Below are positions 8,213-15,577 of a stretch of 17,235 nucleotides of DNA, piece after piece (position 1 is the first letter of the stretch; every line of letters starts with the position of its first letter). The stretch comes from Candidatus Cloacimonadota bacterium (GTDB lineage Bacteria; Cloacimonadota; Cloacimonadia; Cloacimonadales; Cloacimonadaceae): positions 1 to 17,235 of the forward strand of contig VGPI01000017.1 in assembly GCA_016875595.1 (NCBI GenBank), in the 5' to 3' direction. The translations under genes were made by a program, and so were the position numbers. The notes under the pieces are model-generated. The model searched no databases. It saw nothing but the letters and a program-made list of their open reading frames with translations, and had not been told where the DNA came from.

Positions 8213-8742
8213 ATCAACCTCAGTATCTTTATTTGCCTGTAGATAGACCAGGAAAGTAAACCTCCAATCACTGCCGAAAGGATGGATATTCCCGCTGCAT
8301 AGAGCAAAGGACGCCATTCCAATCGCATCATGACATAGCCCGACAACATAGTGCCGGTGATATTAGCGCCGATGCAGATCAATATGTGGCTGAAATGACA
8401 GTCCAGATACTTGCGAAAGGGAAAACCGCATAGATCAGCCACCAAGCCGGGCAATGGATAACTAACCAGAGTAAAAGCGCCATGATTGCCATACCAGCCC
8501 AAAACGAAGACCGCCATTGCCTGAACCAGTCCGGTCAACACGCCACTCCCAGAGCGGGGAACCAGCGTGACCGCCAGGGTCAGCCACATCATATAGAAAC
8601 CACCCCCCAGGGACCCTCCGGGGAGCATTAAACTACGTGAGACCGTCTTGATCAATGGTCCCACCAGGGGTTTAACCGCCACTCCCATCGCTGCCAGAAT
8701 GGCGATCACGATCAGCTCGCGGGTGCTAAAACGTCTGAGCAT
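8209..8742 (-). CDS. ECF transporter substrate-binding S component
   Basis: A 177-residue integral membrane protein with about five to six hydrophobic stretches (roughly 9-28, 48-62, 66-84, 91-105, 118-139, 145-165). The size and the pattern RSGSGVLTGLVQAMAVFVLG at 63-82 resemble S components, the membrane proteins that bind the substrate in ECF importers. I do not recognise a characterised S family, so the substrate is not given by the protein. The start is ATG 8742: GAGG lies at 8751-8754 and the longer frame back to 8850 runs through a structured leader, so it should be excluded. It is the first gene of the ECF operon and sits directly under the Moco-type riboswitch. It ends in an ATGA overlap with the next gene. 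Confidence 0.8.
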   Translation of the reverse strand: MLRRFSTRELIVIAILAAMGVAVKPLVGPLIKTVSRSLMLPGGSLGGGFYMMWLTLAVTLVPRSGSGVLTGLVQAMAVFVLGWYGNHGAFTLVSYPLPGLVADLCGFPFRKYLDCHFSHILICIGANITGTMLSGYVMMRLEWRPLLYAAGISILSAVIGGLLSWSIYRQIKILRLI

Positions 8743-8743
8743 C

Positions 8744-8777
8744 AAAAAAACCTCGCAATGGAAACGACCATTGGAGG
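8744..8777 (-). terminator. Riboswitch expression platform: terminator hairpin that also hides the ribosome-binding site
   Basis: On the minus strand CCTC (8774-8777) and CAATGG (8768-8773) pair with CCATTG (8756-8761) and GAGG (8751-8754), with one bulged C at 8755 and a 6-nt loop. Seven T follow at 8744-8750, then the ATG of the S component. The hairpin is an intrinsic terminator, and its 3' arm contains the GAGG ribosome-binding site, so it can block both transcription and translation. A competing pairing is available: 8760-8768 (GTCGTTTCC) is perfectly complementary to 8830-8838 (GGAAACGAC) inside the aptamer. Confidence 0.85.
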
Positions 8778-8794
8778 CACCGGACCGCATGATT

Positions 8795-8917
8795 AGTCCG
8801 TTCTCGCCTTTCCAAACACGGGAGGCACAGTCGTTTCCGTCCATACCCATTGGCAGTCCGCCATCGCAATCATTGCCTTAGGCGGGTCTGCTCGGCGCGC
8901 CCAAACTCACGGGGACT
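8795..8917 (-). promoter_or_regulatory. Molybdenum cofactor (Moco) riboswitch aptamer
   Basis: Read on the minus strand. AGTCC (8913-8917) can pair with GGACT (8795-8799) as an outer helix. A hairpin is formed by CCGCC (8881-8885) with GGCGG (8858-8862), with an inner GCAA/TTGC. A 7-bp helix GGTATGG (8841-8847) with CTGTGCC (8824-8830) closes a 10-nt loop ACGGAAACGA. Directly after comes TCCCGTGTTTGGAAAGG (8807-8823). From memory, the E. coli moaA leader has a 7-bp helix with a 10-nt loop ending AAATGA, then TCCCGTATCTGGAAAGG, preceded by a GATTGCCA-like element; here it is GACTGCCA (8851-8858). This match in order, spacing and sequence is the basis of the call. The extra hairpin favours Moco over the tungsten-cofactor variant. 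Known members usually repress when cofactor is abundant. Confidence 0.85.
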
Positions 8918-9007
8918 CGTTTATTTGTCAATCAAAATAACCTGAAGCGGTAATTCCTCCCATTTGACCGACATTCCGCCGGATCTACTGCCTTGTCTTC
9001 ACCTCAC

Positions 9008-9054
9008 GTTCGCCTCGAGATCGCTTCGAGACTCGAGGCGATCTCGAAGCGAAC
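9008..9054. repeat. 47-bp interleaved palindrome
   Basis: Arms 9008-9030 and 9032-9054 are reverse complements with two mismatches (both wobble-compatible in RNA), centred on 9031. Each arm is itself made of two related units. TCGCCTCGAG (9010-9019) pairs perfectly with CTCGAGGCGA (9032-9041), and TCGCTTCGAGA (9021-9031) pairs perfectly with TCTCGAAGCGA (9042-9052). Three folds are therefore possible: one long hairpin, either of two short ones, or a pseudoknot. No T tract follows on either strand. Confidence 0.85.
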
Positions 9055-9147
9055 ACGAGGGAAAACCGGAATCAACCAGCCGGGAAAGATCAAGATGGTC
9101 AGAGCAGTATGAGTTTGATGCAATCACCGCAAACCAGTCATGACGAT

Positions 9148-9180
9148 GAAAAGGGCACGACCACCAAGTGATCGTGCCCT
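9148..9180 (-). terminator. Intrinsic terminator of the exbBD-tonB-porV operon
   Basis: On the minus strand AGGGCACGATCAC pairs with GTGGTCGTGCCCT around a TTG loop, 13 bp with one G-U pair, and four T follow (9149-9152 as A on the plus strand, partly shared with the stem base). It lies 60 nt beyond the stop codon of the sorting-domain protein gene. Confidence 0.85.
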
Positions 9181-9240
9181 ATGGTATGTTCATGCCTGCA
9201 CCACTTGTAGGATCAAGTAATCAGGCACTTACTTATGGTG

Positions 9241-11394
9241 TTATTTCATCAGCATCATTTTGCGGGTTTCGGTGTGACCGTTGGTGGTCAGGCGGTAGAA
9301 ATAGACACCGCTGCTGACGGATTGACCGCCGTTATCGGTTCCGTTCCACACCACTTTGTGGTCACCGCTGGTAACGCTGCCGGCAACGAGGGTCTTGACC
9401 AATTGACCTTTGACGTTATAGACGGCAAGGTTGGCATTACCGGAAAGGGGCATGTTGAAGGTGATGGTGGTGGAAGGATTGAAGGGATTGGGATAGTTCG
9501 GCTGAAGCAGATTGGCAACCGGTGGCAAAGCCCCATCGTCGTTGCTGACCTCACTAAGCGGGAAGACGATCTCGAGTTCGAAATACATCACGCGGCCACC
9601 GTCATTTTGACCGACCGGTGGAGTAATGGCGGCTGAACCCCAGGTGTAATCGTCATACATCATGATTCCCAAGCGACCGACCTTGTTTTGTCCCTGCATA
9701 CCGACAAACTTGATCTGGTCGGCAGGATAGACCCACATGGGCTTGATTCCGGCAAACTGCGGAGTTTCCACATTATTCAGGACGATGGGCTCAGACCAGG
9801 TGCGTCCATTATCAGGAGACACGGAGATGTAAACCTCGGGCGTATTGGCAAAATCCGTATAATCAGGATCGGAATATAAATTTGCCCAACGGGCGCGGAC
9901 TGAGTTTTGCCAGACGATTGCCATCATCTGGTTGTTGTTGGATTCGCTGATCTTGATGTTATTGTAATGGAACATCATGGCATCACCATGGATCGAAGAA
10001 TCCCAATGCGGGAAATTCCAGTCCGAAGCCATAAGCGGATATTGATCCGGAGGTGTACCGCCCCACTCATCCACCACTCCCCACGGGGCTTCCATATCCC
10101 AGGGCTGGAAATAGTCGTCCGGATTTTCGCTGATGGGATAGACCTCGCGAATCTGGAAGGTTTGATTCAAAGGATTGTATATGTATTGCTTGACAAATTG
10201 CAGAGCGGGATAATAGTACTGTCCGGCATTTAGTGCCCAAAGACCCGCGATCTGCAGATTACCTTCAGAATCGACAACAGCATTGAGATGGCTGGAATTG
10301 GATAGTTGCCAGATCATAGCGCTGTCCGGATATGGCGTATCACCATTGTCAGGATCAGTAAAATAACCTGGGCCTCCGGGGGATGCGGGCGGGTTCCAGG
10401 ATTGTAGTTTACTAAATTCGCTGACTCTGGTCCAAGTTCCCTGTCCGTAGTTGTCACAGATAAAGACATCCATATCCGGTTCATCAATGGATACTTCATT
10501 TACGGTATCCTGTGCGAAATGATAACCGACATAATAGACATTACCATCGTTGGTAACAGCCAGAGAATGGAAGGGTCGGCGCCAAACGGCCTGATCAACG
10601 TTCCAGTTGTTCATCTCCGGAATAGAAGTATAACTCCAGGTTAAGGCATTTCCCATTTCGATGTCATCAACATCAAAATCCGCGTAGGCGATATAAGCAT
10701 TCTCTGATGGTCCGCCGGTATTAGTCTCAGCATTACGCCCCAAGACATATACTCTACGCTTTCCAGGAATCGGTGATGGACCGACTTCTACGGTGGGCCA
10801 GATAAATTCGTTGTTGGTAGTGGTCACTCCACTGGGAGAGGTCATGGTGGATGGATTATCAACGAGTAAGACGGGGTCATTGATCAGACCGGGTAACCCG
10901 CCTAAAAAGGCGTCAGAAGTGAATTGGATTTCATACTCGCCATCGGCATCGGCATTTACATGCCAGGAATAAAGAGGCTTACCAACAACGGGGTCAAATG
11001 TCATGGTGGGATAACCTTCCCAATTCTGGACCGATGTAATCTCATTGACTGAGCTGGTTCCGGCTGGATCAACATAGGTATAGAAAACACGGCGCTGTGA
11101 GGCAGGCTGGCGTCTGGCATGGAAAGTCATGAAATACCCTCCGCCAAATTGATCCGCTACAAACCGCATGGGGATGCTGTTGTAACTACCGATCATATAA
11201 TCGTAATAGCTGGTGATGATGCTTGTCGGCAAAACCGAAAAGGTGTGAGCCGGAACGTCACGGGTGGGATTCAATCTCAAACCTTGCTGGTTCAATTCCG
11301 CTGGTTTCTGATTCGTTCCCATCTGCATTTCCTTTGCGGATACGGCAGCTACGATCAGGATCAGTGCCATTGTAATAAGTAACGTTTTTTTCAT
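9241..11394 (-). CDS. Secreted protein with Por-type C-terminal sorting domain
   Basis: A 717-residue protein with a signal peptide (residues 1-20, MKKTLLITMALILIVAAVSA). The final 89 residues, from 629, form a FlgD-like/type IX secretion sorting domain: PNYPNPFNPSTTI, then VYNVKGQLVKTL, SGVYFYRL and a basic end. An Asp-box SPDNGRTW at about 526-533 suggests a beta-propeller-like middle region; the rest is not recognised. The start is ATG 11394, with CAGGAGG 5 nt ahead; the frame upstream to 11421 is excluded by that ribosome-binding site. It is the last gene of the operon, 51 nt after the PorV-like gene, which in type IX systems handles just this kind of cargo. Function of the mature protein is unknown. 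Confidence 0.85.
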   Translation of the reverse strand: MKKTLLITMALILIVAAVSAKEMQMGTNQKPAELNQQGLRLNPTRDVPAHTFSVLPTSIITSYYDYMIGSYNSIPMRFVADQFGGGYFMTFHARRQPASQRRVFYTYVDPAGTSSVNEITSVQNWEGYPTMTFDPVVGKPLYSWHVNADADGEYEIQFTSDAFLGGLPGLINDPVLLVDNPSTMTSPSGVTTTNNEFIWPTVEVGPSPIPGKRRVYVLGRNAETNTGGPSENAYIAYADFDVDDIEMGNALTWSYTSIPEMNNWNVDQAVWRRPFHSLAVTNDGNVYYVGYHFAQDTVNEVSIDEPDMDVFICDNYGQGTWTRVSEFSKLQSWNPPASPGGPGYFTDPDNGDTPYPDSAMIWQLSNSSHLNAVVDSEGNLQIAGLWALNAGQYYYPALQFVKQYIYNPLNQTFQIREVYPISENPDDYFQPWDMEAPWGVVDEWGGTPPDQYPLMASDWNFPHWDSSIHGDAMMFHYNNIKISESNNNQMMAIVWQNSVRARWANLYSDPDYTDFANTPEVYISVSPDNGRTWSEPIVLNNVETPQFAGIKPMWVYPADQIKFVGMQGQNKVGRLGIMMYDDYTWGSAAITPPVGQNDGGRVMYFELEIVFPLSEVSNDDGALPPVANLLQPNYPNPFNPSTTITFNMPLSGNANLAVYNVKGQLVKTLVAGSVTSGDHKVVWNGTDNGGQSVSSGVYFYRLTTNGHTETRKMMLMK

Positions 11395-11445
11395 TATTAC
11401 CTCCTGAGTAATTTCTTTCACGTTATCTTGTTATTAACTCGTTAT

Positions 11446-12474
11446 CTAATAGCTCATCTTGATGGAGACACGATGAGCGCTTTTAAGGAAGGTTTCTGCC
11501 AGATAGCCCATATCGGTATAGGCATAGTCAATATTGAAGATTGCGACCCGGGTGGCAATCTGCCAGCCGACACCAGCACTGAAACCATTGGTATCATAGT
11601 TGAACTGGTATCCACTGCGTAAGAAGAGATTATTGAGCTTGTACTCGGCACCAAGATTCCAGGTCTCCAACCGGTCGATCACGTTATCCAACTGCAATGA
11701 AGCGATCAGATAGGAATCGGGCGTACGGTAGAGATCTCCGCTGATGCCGAGAGAAAAACTCATCGGGATCTTGCTGGGAAGCTCCAGTCCATCCTCATCG
11801 ATCACGCCATCACCATCATTGTCCAGCAGATCATACGGATCTTCATCATTTGAACCATCGCCGTCGTTATCAATACGATACTTGACGTCCGGACCGAAGT
11901 TTCTCAGAGCCATGCCGATCTTCACGTTCCTCCAGCCGGTGTTGTACATTGAACCGAGGTCAAAGGCGAAACTATCGATGGAGAATTCCCCCAGATTTTC
12001 CCTGAGATACTTCGCGGAAGCGCCGGCAGAGAATTTATCGGTGTATTGCTGGGCATAAGCCAGACCGGCGGCGATATTACTGGCGGTGAAGGTCTCTCCA
12101 GTGGGACCGAAGGGGTCTTCTTCGGTGACTTCCATCTGATCCATGTGCAGGATCGAAGTATAGACCGCAAAAGTAGTAACGCCGGTGGCATAGGAAGCAG
12201 CGGCAAATTCATGCATGATGCTGGCAGGCCAATTGGTGTGGGAGAAGAACGCCTGACTGCGCTTGGAGGGAGCAAGGCCGGCAGGATTCCAGAAGACCGA
12301 TGATATATCGTCGGTCACCGCGGTATATGCTTCCCCCATTCCAACAGCACGGGCATCGATCCCGAGTTTGAGGAATTGCAGGGCGGCAGTTCCAACTTTG
12401 CCAAATGGTTCAGCCATCAACAATGAAGGAAGCAGAACCAGGGTAATGGCACAGACGATCATTATCTTTTTCAC
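11446..12474 (-). CDS. PorV/PorQ-family outer-membrane protein
   Basis: A 342-residue beta-barrel of the FadL-like PorV/PorQ family. In Bacteroidetes PorV is the outer-membrane shuttle that carries sorting-domain cargo in the type IX secretion system. Signal peptide at 1-21. The family hallmark is clear: GTAALQFLKLGIDARAVGMGEAYTAV... ending in SSVFWNPAGLA (about 29-68). Two acidic loops, DNDGDGSNDED at 202-212 and DNDGDGVIDED at 218-228, look like calcium-binding loops inserted between strands. The start is GTG 12474, with AAGGAGG 5 nt ahead. It lies 10 nt after the large exported protein and before a sorting-domain protein, matching the role of cargo carrier. Which family member it is cannot be decided. 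Confidence 0.85.
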   Translation of the reverse strand: MKKIMIVCAITLVLLPSLLMAEPFGKVGTAALQFLKLGIDARAVGMGEAYTAVTDDISSVFWNPAGLAPSKRSQAFFSHTNWPASIMHEFAAASYATGVTTFAVYTSILHMDQMEVTEEDPFGPTGETFTASNIAAGLAYAQQYTDKFSAGASAKYLRENLGEFSIDSFAFDLGSMYNTGWRNVKIGMALRNFGPDVKYRIDNDGDGSNDEDPYDLLDNDGDGVIDEDGLELPSKIPMSFSLGISGDLYRTPDSYLIASLQLDNVIDRLETWNLGAEYKLNNLFLRSGYQFNYDTNGFSAGVGWQIATRVAIFNIDYAYTDMGYLAETFLKSAHRVSIKMSY

Positions 12475-12484
12475 CGTTTCCTCC

Positions 12485-15400
12485 TTACTTTATGATGACA
12501 AATTTGCCGACTTTGAGCTTACCATCTGTCTTGTTTTCCACAGAATAGAGGTAAACGCCGGGAGCAATGATCTGGTTGTTCATGGATAAGAGATTCCAGG
12601 AGTGTATTCCACTGGCTGCGATACCAAGATACGCTGCCTTGGAAACAGTAATGATATCCTCATCATAGGCGCCATCATGGTTGATCTCCTTCACCAGATC
12701 ACCCGCCAGAGTATATATACGGATAACGCAACGTGCAGGCAGGTTGACAAACCACAAGCGGCGGCTTTTGTCACCAGTGCGATCCTGATCCCGACGACCG
12801 TCAAATTTACCGCTGCCAATGTATGGATTGGGTACGACATAGATGTCGTTCATATTCTCCCTGGCTAAAGCCCCCGGGAAAAACACGATCATGTTGGCAT
12901 CTGCATCCCGGCCTGTTTCCAGGTAGTCCAGATCATTGGCGGGAATGCCACGATCATAAGCAGTGGCAGCCACGTAGTACTCAATACCGCGCCGTGGGTT
13001 ATGGATCGAGCCAGTATAGTACCGGCGGGCAAGCCGCTGTTTGCGTAATTCCTCGAGATCCTCCGTATCGTTGGGGTCGGTAGGTATTGCCACCTGTCCA
13101 CCATGACCCGGCAGGGGTATCATTTTGGAATCAAACAATTGGTCGAAGATCTCAAGCCGTATGCTGGGGTGAGCGAATAAGCGTGCTTGCAGGATCCTGA
13201 TCTCGGATAATGTAAGCAGAGGGTTGTCCACCGCAATCTGGGCTGCTTGTGCCTGTAATGCCTGCGACCAGTTCACGTCGGGATTGTAGATGGGAAATCC
13301 ACAGAACGTATCACCTGAAGTTACAGGAACGGGTAAGTAATTTTCATCCAGTTTATAGAATTTAGTATAGTCAGCGGTGGTGATCCATTGATTAGGATTG
13401 GGGAGACCTTTATTGATCCCAAGGTATCCACCAAAACTCGTAAACAACGAATCAACATGATTATTCGTGGAGTAATCGGCGAGATCGACCGCAGTATCGA
13501 TCTTATCCCACCGTTCCACCATTTCCCAGTCCTCCTGCGAACCGCTGCCCGATCGACCCCAGATGGTATAACCCTGGAAATCGTGCCGTAATCGCCACGC
13601 GGTCAGAGGATTGACTAAAGCATTATTGTTATAGACACCATTGGGTTTGAACTGGTCAAGCGAAGTATCCCAACTTGCCCAATCAATCCAGGTTGGATCA
13701 CTGTCGATGCCAGGATAGATCAGTACACTGGGATCCTGCCAGCCGATAATGGCGGTACTGACAGTTTTGGTGTCGTAAGAGAACTCGGAACGATTGTCCC
13801 AATACATGTCGATACGGGCTCCATCATCCACCATCTCGGCATAGAGCCGGGGAATTTCCGGCGGCTCGGGCGGATTATAGTGAGGGAAGGTATCCGGTAG
13901 GATCACTGTGGTGAGGGTTTGCGCCTGTCCATAGATCTCCTTTGCCCAGCGTGCGGTTCTCTTGAGTTCTTCCTTATTGTCGCCGGGGAATACGGCGATA
14001 ACGATTTTCATGGTCTTTCCTGGTGCCAGATGCCAGCGTTTGTCAGGATCATCATAATCAGCGGTGCCGGGCTGCGCACCATAGAACGCGAAAAGGAAAC
14101 GCGTGTCGTCAGGTGATGGTTGTTCATACTCCATCACATCATCCTGCTCTGGTCTAAGGGGCTGGAACTTTATGTCATTGGGGTTTTTCCCCGTCAATAG
14201 CCAATATTTCTCATTAGCTGTTTTCCGTGGGGCAAAACTCATGTTTTGGGGGCGGAAATCGTCCGGGCCATCGCCAACGTTCCAGAACCAGCAATGGAAT
14301 TTCAACTGCTCCGGGTCAGGAGTACAGACCCGGGAACCAACGATACCGGGAGACAATCCCCCATCATAGTCGTGATCACGGGTATAGGCAAATTCGTATC
14401 CTGTTCCCTTGACATAGCCGGAGACATCATCACTGGCTTTTTCCGGACCCCAGGTTTGCGGACCGACGTCACAGTCCATGTAGATACCCATTGCACAGTC
14501 AAAGAGCGTGTCCTGTGAGGCGATATTCATATTTGTTATGTTGAATTCGACATACACAAGGTTCCTGATGTAATCAAAGCTCCATTGATAAGACATCTGC
14601 CGAACGCTGACGCTGAGCGGAACGTGGGTGTTCTGGCTGCGTGAGATACCCAGATCACGGTCTCCCACCGTTCCAAGCGGACAATAGTCATAGTAAAATG
14701 AGATATAATCCTGCTCAGATACCGGTGCACCATCCTCGTCGATCAAACCATCGGAATCATCATCATAAGGATAAGTAAAGGCGTAGGGATGACTGGGATG
14801 CTGTTTTTTTGAAAGATCCATAAATCCCAGCGGAAACCAGATCTCATTGTTCAATCCATCGGATACAATGTTGTAATTGTTCGTTTGAAAGAGATGCAAC
14901 CCACCAAAGGACTGAAACACCACCGGAAGTTCAGATGCCGTCCTCAATGGGAATGAATAGCCAACGAAGTCCTCGTCAATGATACCATCACCGTCATCAT
15001 CCAATCCCCGTCGTTGTTGCCGGGTCGAGGCTGTTGCTGTTTCATCATTCGGATTATAGAGATTATACAGGTCTTGAACCGCAGCATTCCCTGTAACCAG
15101 GGGATTATATGCCGGTAAAAACTCATAAAGATCCTTATCCCCGTCAAAGCCGACTGTGGTCAGAGTATCGATAACCGGTCTCAAACCGGCATGCCAGCCG
15201 GGATCATTTTCGGCAATCACCGCACTACTGTCGGCAGAGGGATTTTGCGCCACCCAGTATAACCTTCTACCAGCGGCATTCCGACGATACTTTTTGGCTC
15301 CAAACCACAAGGCACCCTGATAGAGATAATCAATACCGCTTCCTCCTGGATACTCCAGAGAAGGATATTGGGGAACCACATCATCACCTGAACCAAAGAA

Positions 15401-15562
15401 TCCGTAGTTGCTTACGCGGAGCCAGATATTCCCAACGTTGTGCCAACGGGATAGATCAAGTCGCTTTGATCCGCCCGATGGAACAGCCGATGCGGCATAC
15501 GCCGCGGTTGCACATAACACCAATAACAGTGCCGTACAAATCGATAATTTTAATAACTTCAT
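12485..15562 (-). CDS. Large exported protein with acidic calcium-loop motifs and C-terminal FlgD-like end
   Basis: A protein of about 1025 residues, not recognised as a characterised family. A signal peptide covers about residues 1-23. Two acidic loops, DDDGDGIIDED at 188-198 and DDDSDGLIDED at 267-277, match those in the neighbouring PorV-like protein. The C-terminus (VVPNPYIG..., RLWFVNLPARCVIRIYTLAGDLVKEI, GVYLYSVE, GKLKVGKFVIIK) resembles a FlgD-like sorting domain, so secretion to the cell surface is likely. The start is ATG 15562 with GGGAG 6 nt ahead; a TTG one codon earlier is less likely. It lies 15 nt after tonB and 10 nt before porV-like. A structural or surface-layer role is possible but unproven. 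Confidence 0.8.
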   Translation of the reverse strand: MKLLKLSICTALLLVLCATAAYAASAVPSGGSKRLDLSRWHNVGNIWLRVSNYGFFGSGDDVVPQYPSLEYPGGSGIDYLYQGALWFGAKKYRRNAAGRRLYWVAQNPSADSSAVIAENDPGWHAGLRPVIDTLTTVGFDGDKDLYEFLPAYNPLVTGNAAVQDLYNLYNPNDETATASTRQQRRGLDDDGDGIIDEDFVGYSFPLRTASELPVVFQSFGGLHLFQTNNYNIVSDGLNNEIWFPLGFMDLSKKQHPSHPYAFTYPYDDDSDGLIDEDGAPVSEQDYISFYYDYCPLGTVGDRDLGISRSQNTHVPLSVSVRQMSYQWSFDYIRNLVYVEFNITNMNIASQDTLFDCAMGIYMDCDVGPQTWGPEKASDDVSGYVKGTGYEFAYTRDHDYDGGLSPGIVGSRVCTPDPEQLKFHCWFWNVGDGPDDFRPQNMSFAPRKTANEKYWLLTGKNPNDIKFQPLRPEQDDVMEYEQPSPDDTRFLFAFYGAQPGTADYDDPDKRWHLAPGKTMKIVIAVFPGDNKEELKRTARWAKEIYGQAQTLTTVILPDTFPHYNPPEPPEIPRLYAEMVDDGARIDMYWDNRSEFSYDTKTVSTAIIGWQDPSVLIYPGIDSDPTWIDWASWDTSLDQFKPNGVYNNNALVNPLTAWRLRHDFQGYTIWGRSGSGSQEDWEMVERWDKIDTAVDLADYSTNNHVDSLFTSFGGYLGINKGLPNPNQWITTADYTKFYKLDENYLPVPVTSGDTFCGFPIYNPDVNWSQALQAQAAQIAVDNPLLTLSEIRILQARLFAHPSIRLEIFDQLFDSKMIPLPGHGGQVAIPTDPNDTEDLEELRKQRLARRYYTGSIHNPRRGIEYYVAATAYDRGIPANDLDYLETGRDADANMIVFFPGALARENMNDIYVVPNPYIGSGKFDGRRDQDRTGDKSRRLWFVNLPARCVIRIYTLAGDLVKEINHDGAYDEDIITVSKAAYLGIAASGIHSWNLLSMNNQIIAPGVYLYSVENKTDGKLKVGKFVIIK

Positions 15563-15577
15563 CAAACGCTCCCAGTT

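Larger units (their letters stand above)
8918..9240. other. Intergenic region between the two minus-strand operons
   Basis: No gene is seen. It must hold the promoter of the ECF operon, upstream of 8917 on the minus strand. I cannot place boxes with confidence: the AT-rich segment 8921-8940 contains TTGACA at 8926-8931, too near the aptamer to serve as a -35 box for it. The region also contains the interleaved palindrome at 9008-9054 and the terminator at 9148-9180. A weak inverted repeat AAGTAA/TTACTT lies at about 9216-9235. Confidence 0.6.

Noticed and set aside
7583..8242. Long open frame on the plus strand opposite the sulfite-oxidase-fold gene
   Set aside because: It is antisense to a well-supported gene with overlapping junctions on both sides and has no recognisable domain or ribosome-binding site.
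8213..8317. N-terminal extension of the sulfite-oxidase-fold protein back to 8317
   Set aside because: It lies wholly inside the S-component gene; ATG 8212 has a ribosome-binding site, a signal peptide directly after it and an ATGA overlap.
8743..8850. N-terminal extension of the S component back to 8850
   Set aside because: The extension is hydrophilic, runs through the riboswitch structure, and the ATG at 8742 has its own ribosome-binding site.
8795..8917. Cobalamin riboswitch, considered because a BtuB-like receptor and CbiQ-like T component are present
   Set aside because: The B12-box hallmark GCCACTG is not seen in the leader, whereas the Moco-type core is found in correct order.
8926..8931. 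TTGACA on the minus strand as the -35 box of the ECF operon
   Set aside because: A transcript from it would start inside the riboswitch aptamer and lose the outer helix; no -10 box is seen at the expected place.
9235..9636. Plus-strand open frame opposite the sorting domain
   Set aside because: It is a shadow of the strongly patterned sorting-domain coding sequence and also of low-complexity composition.
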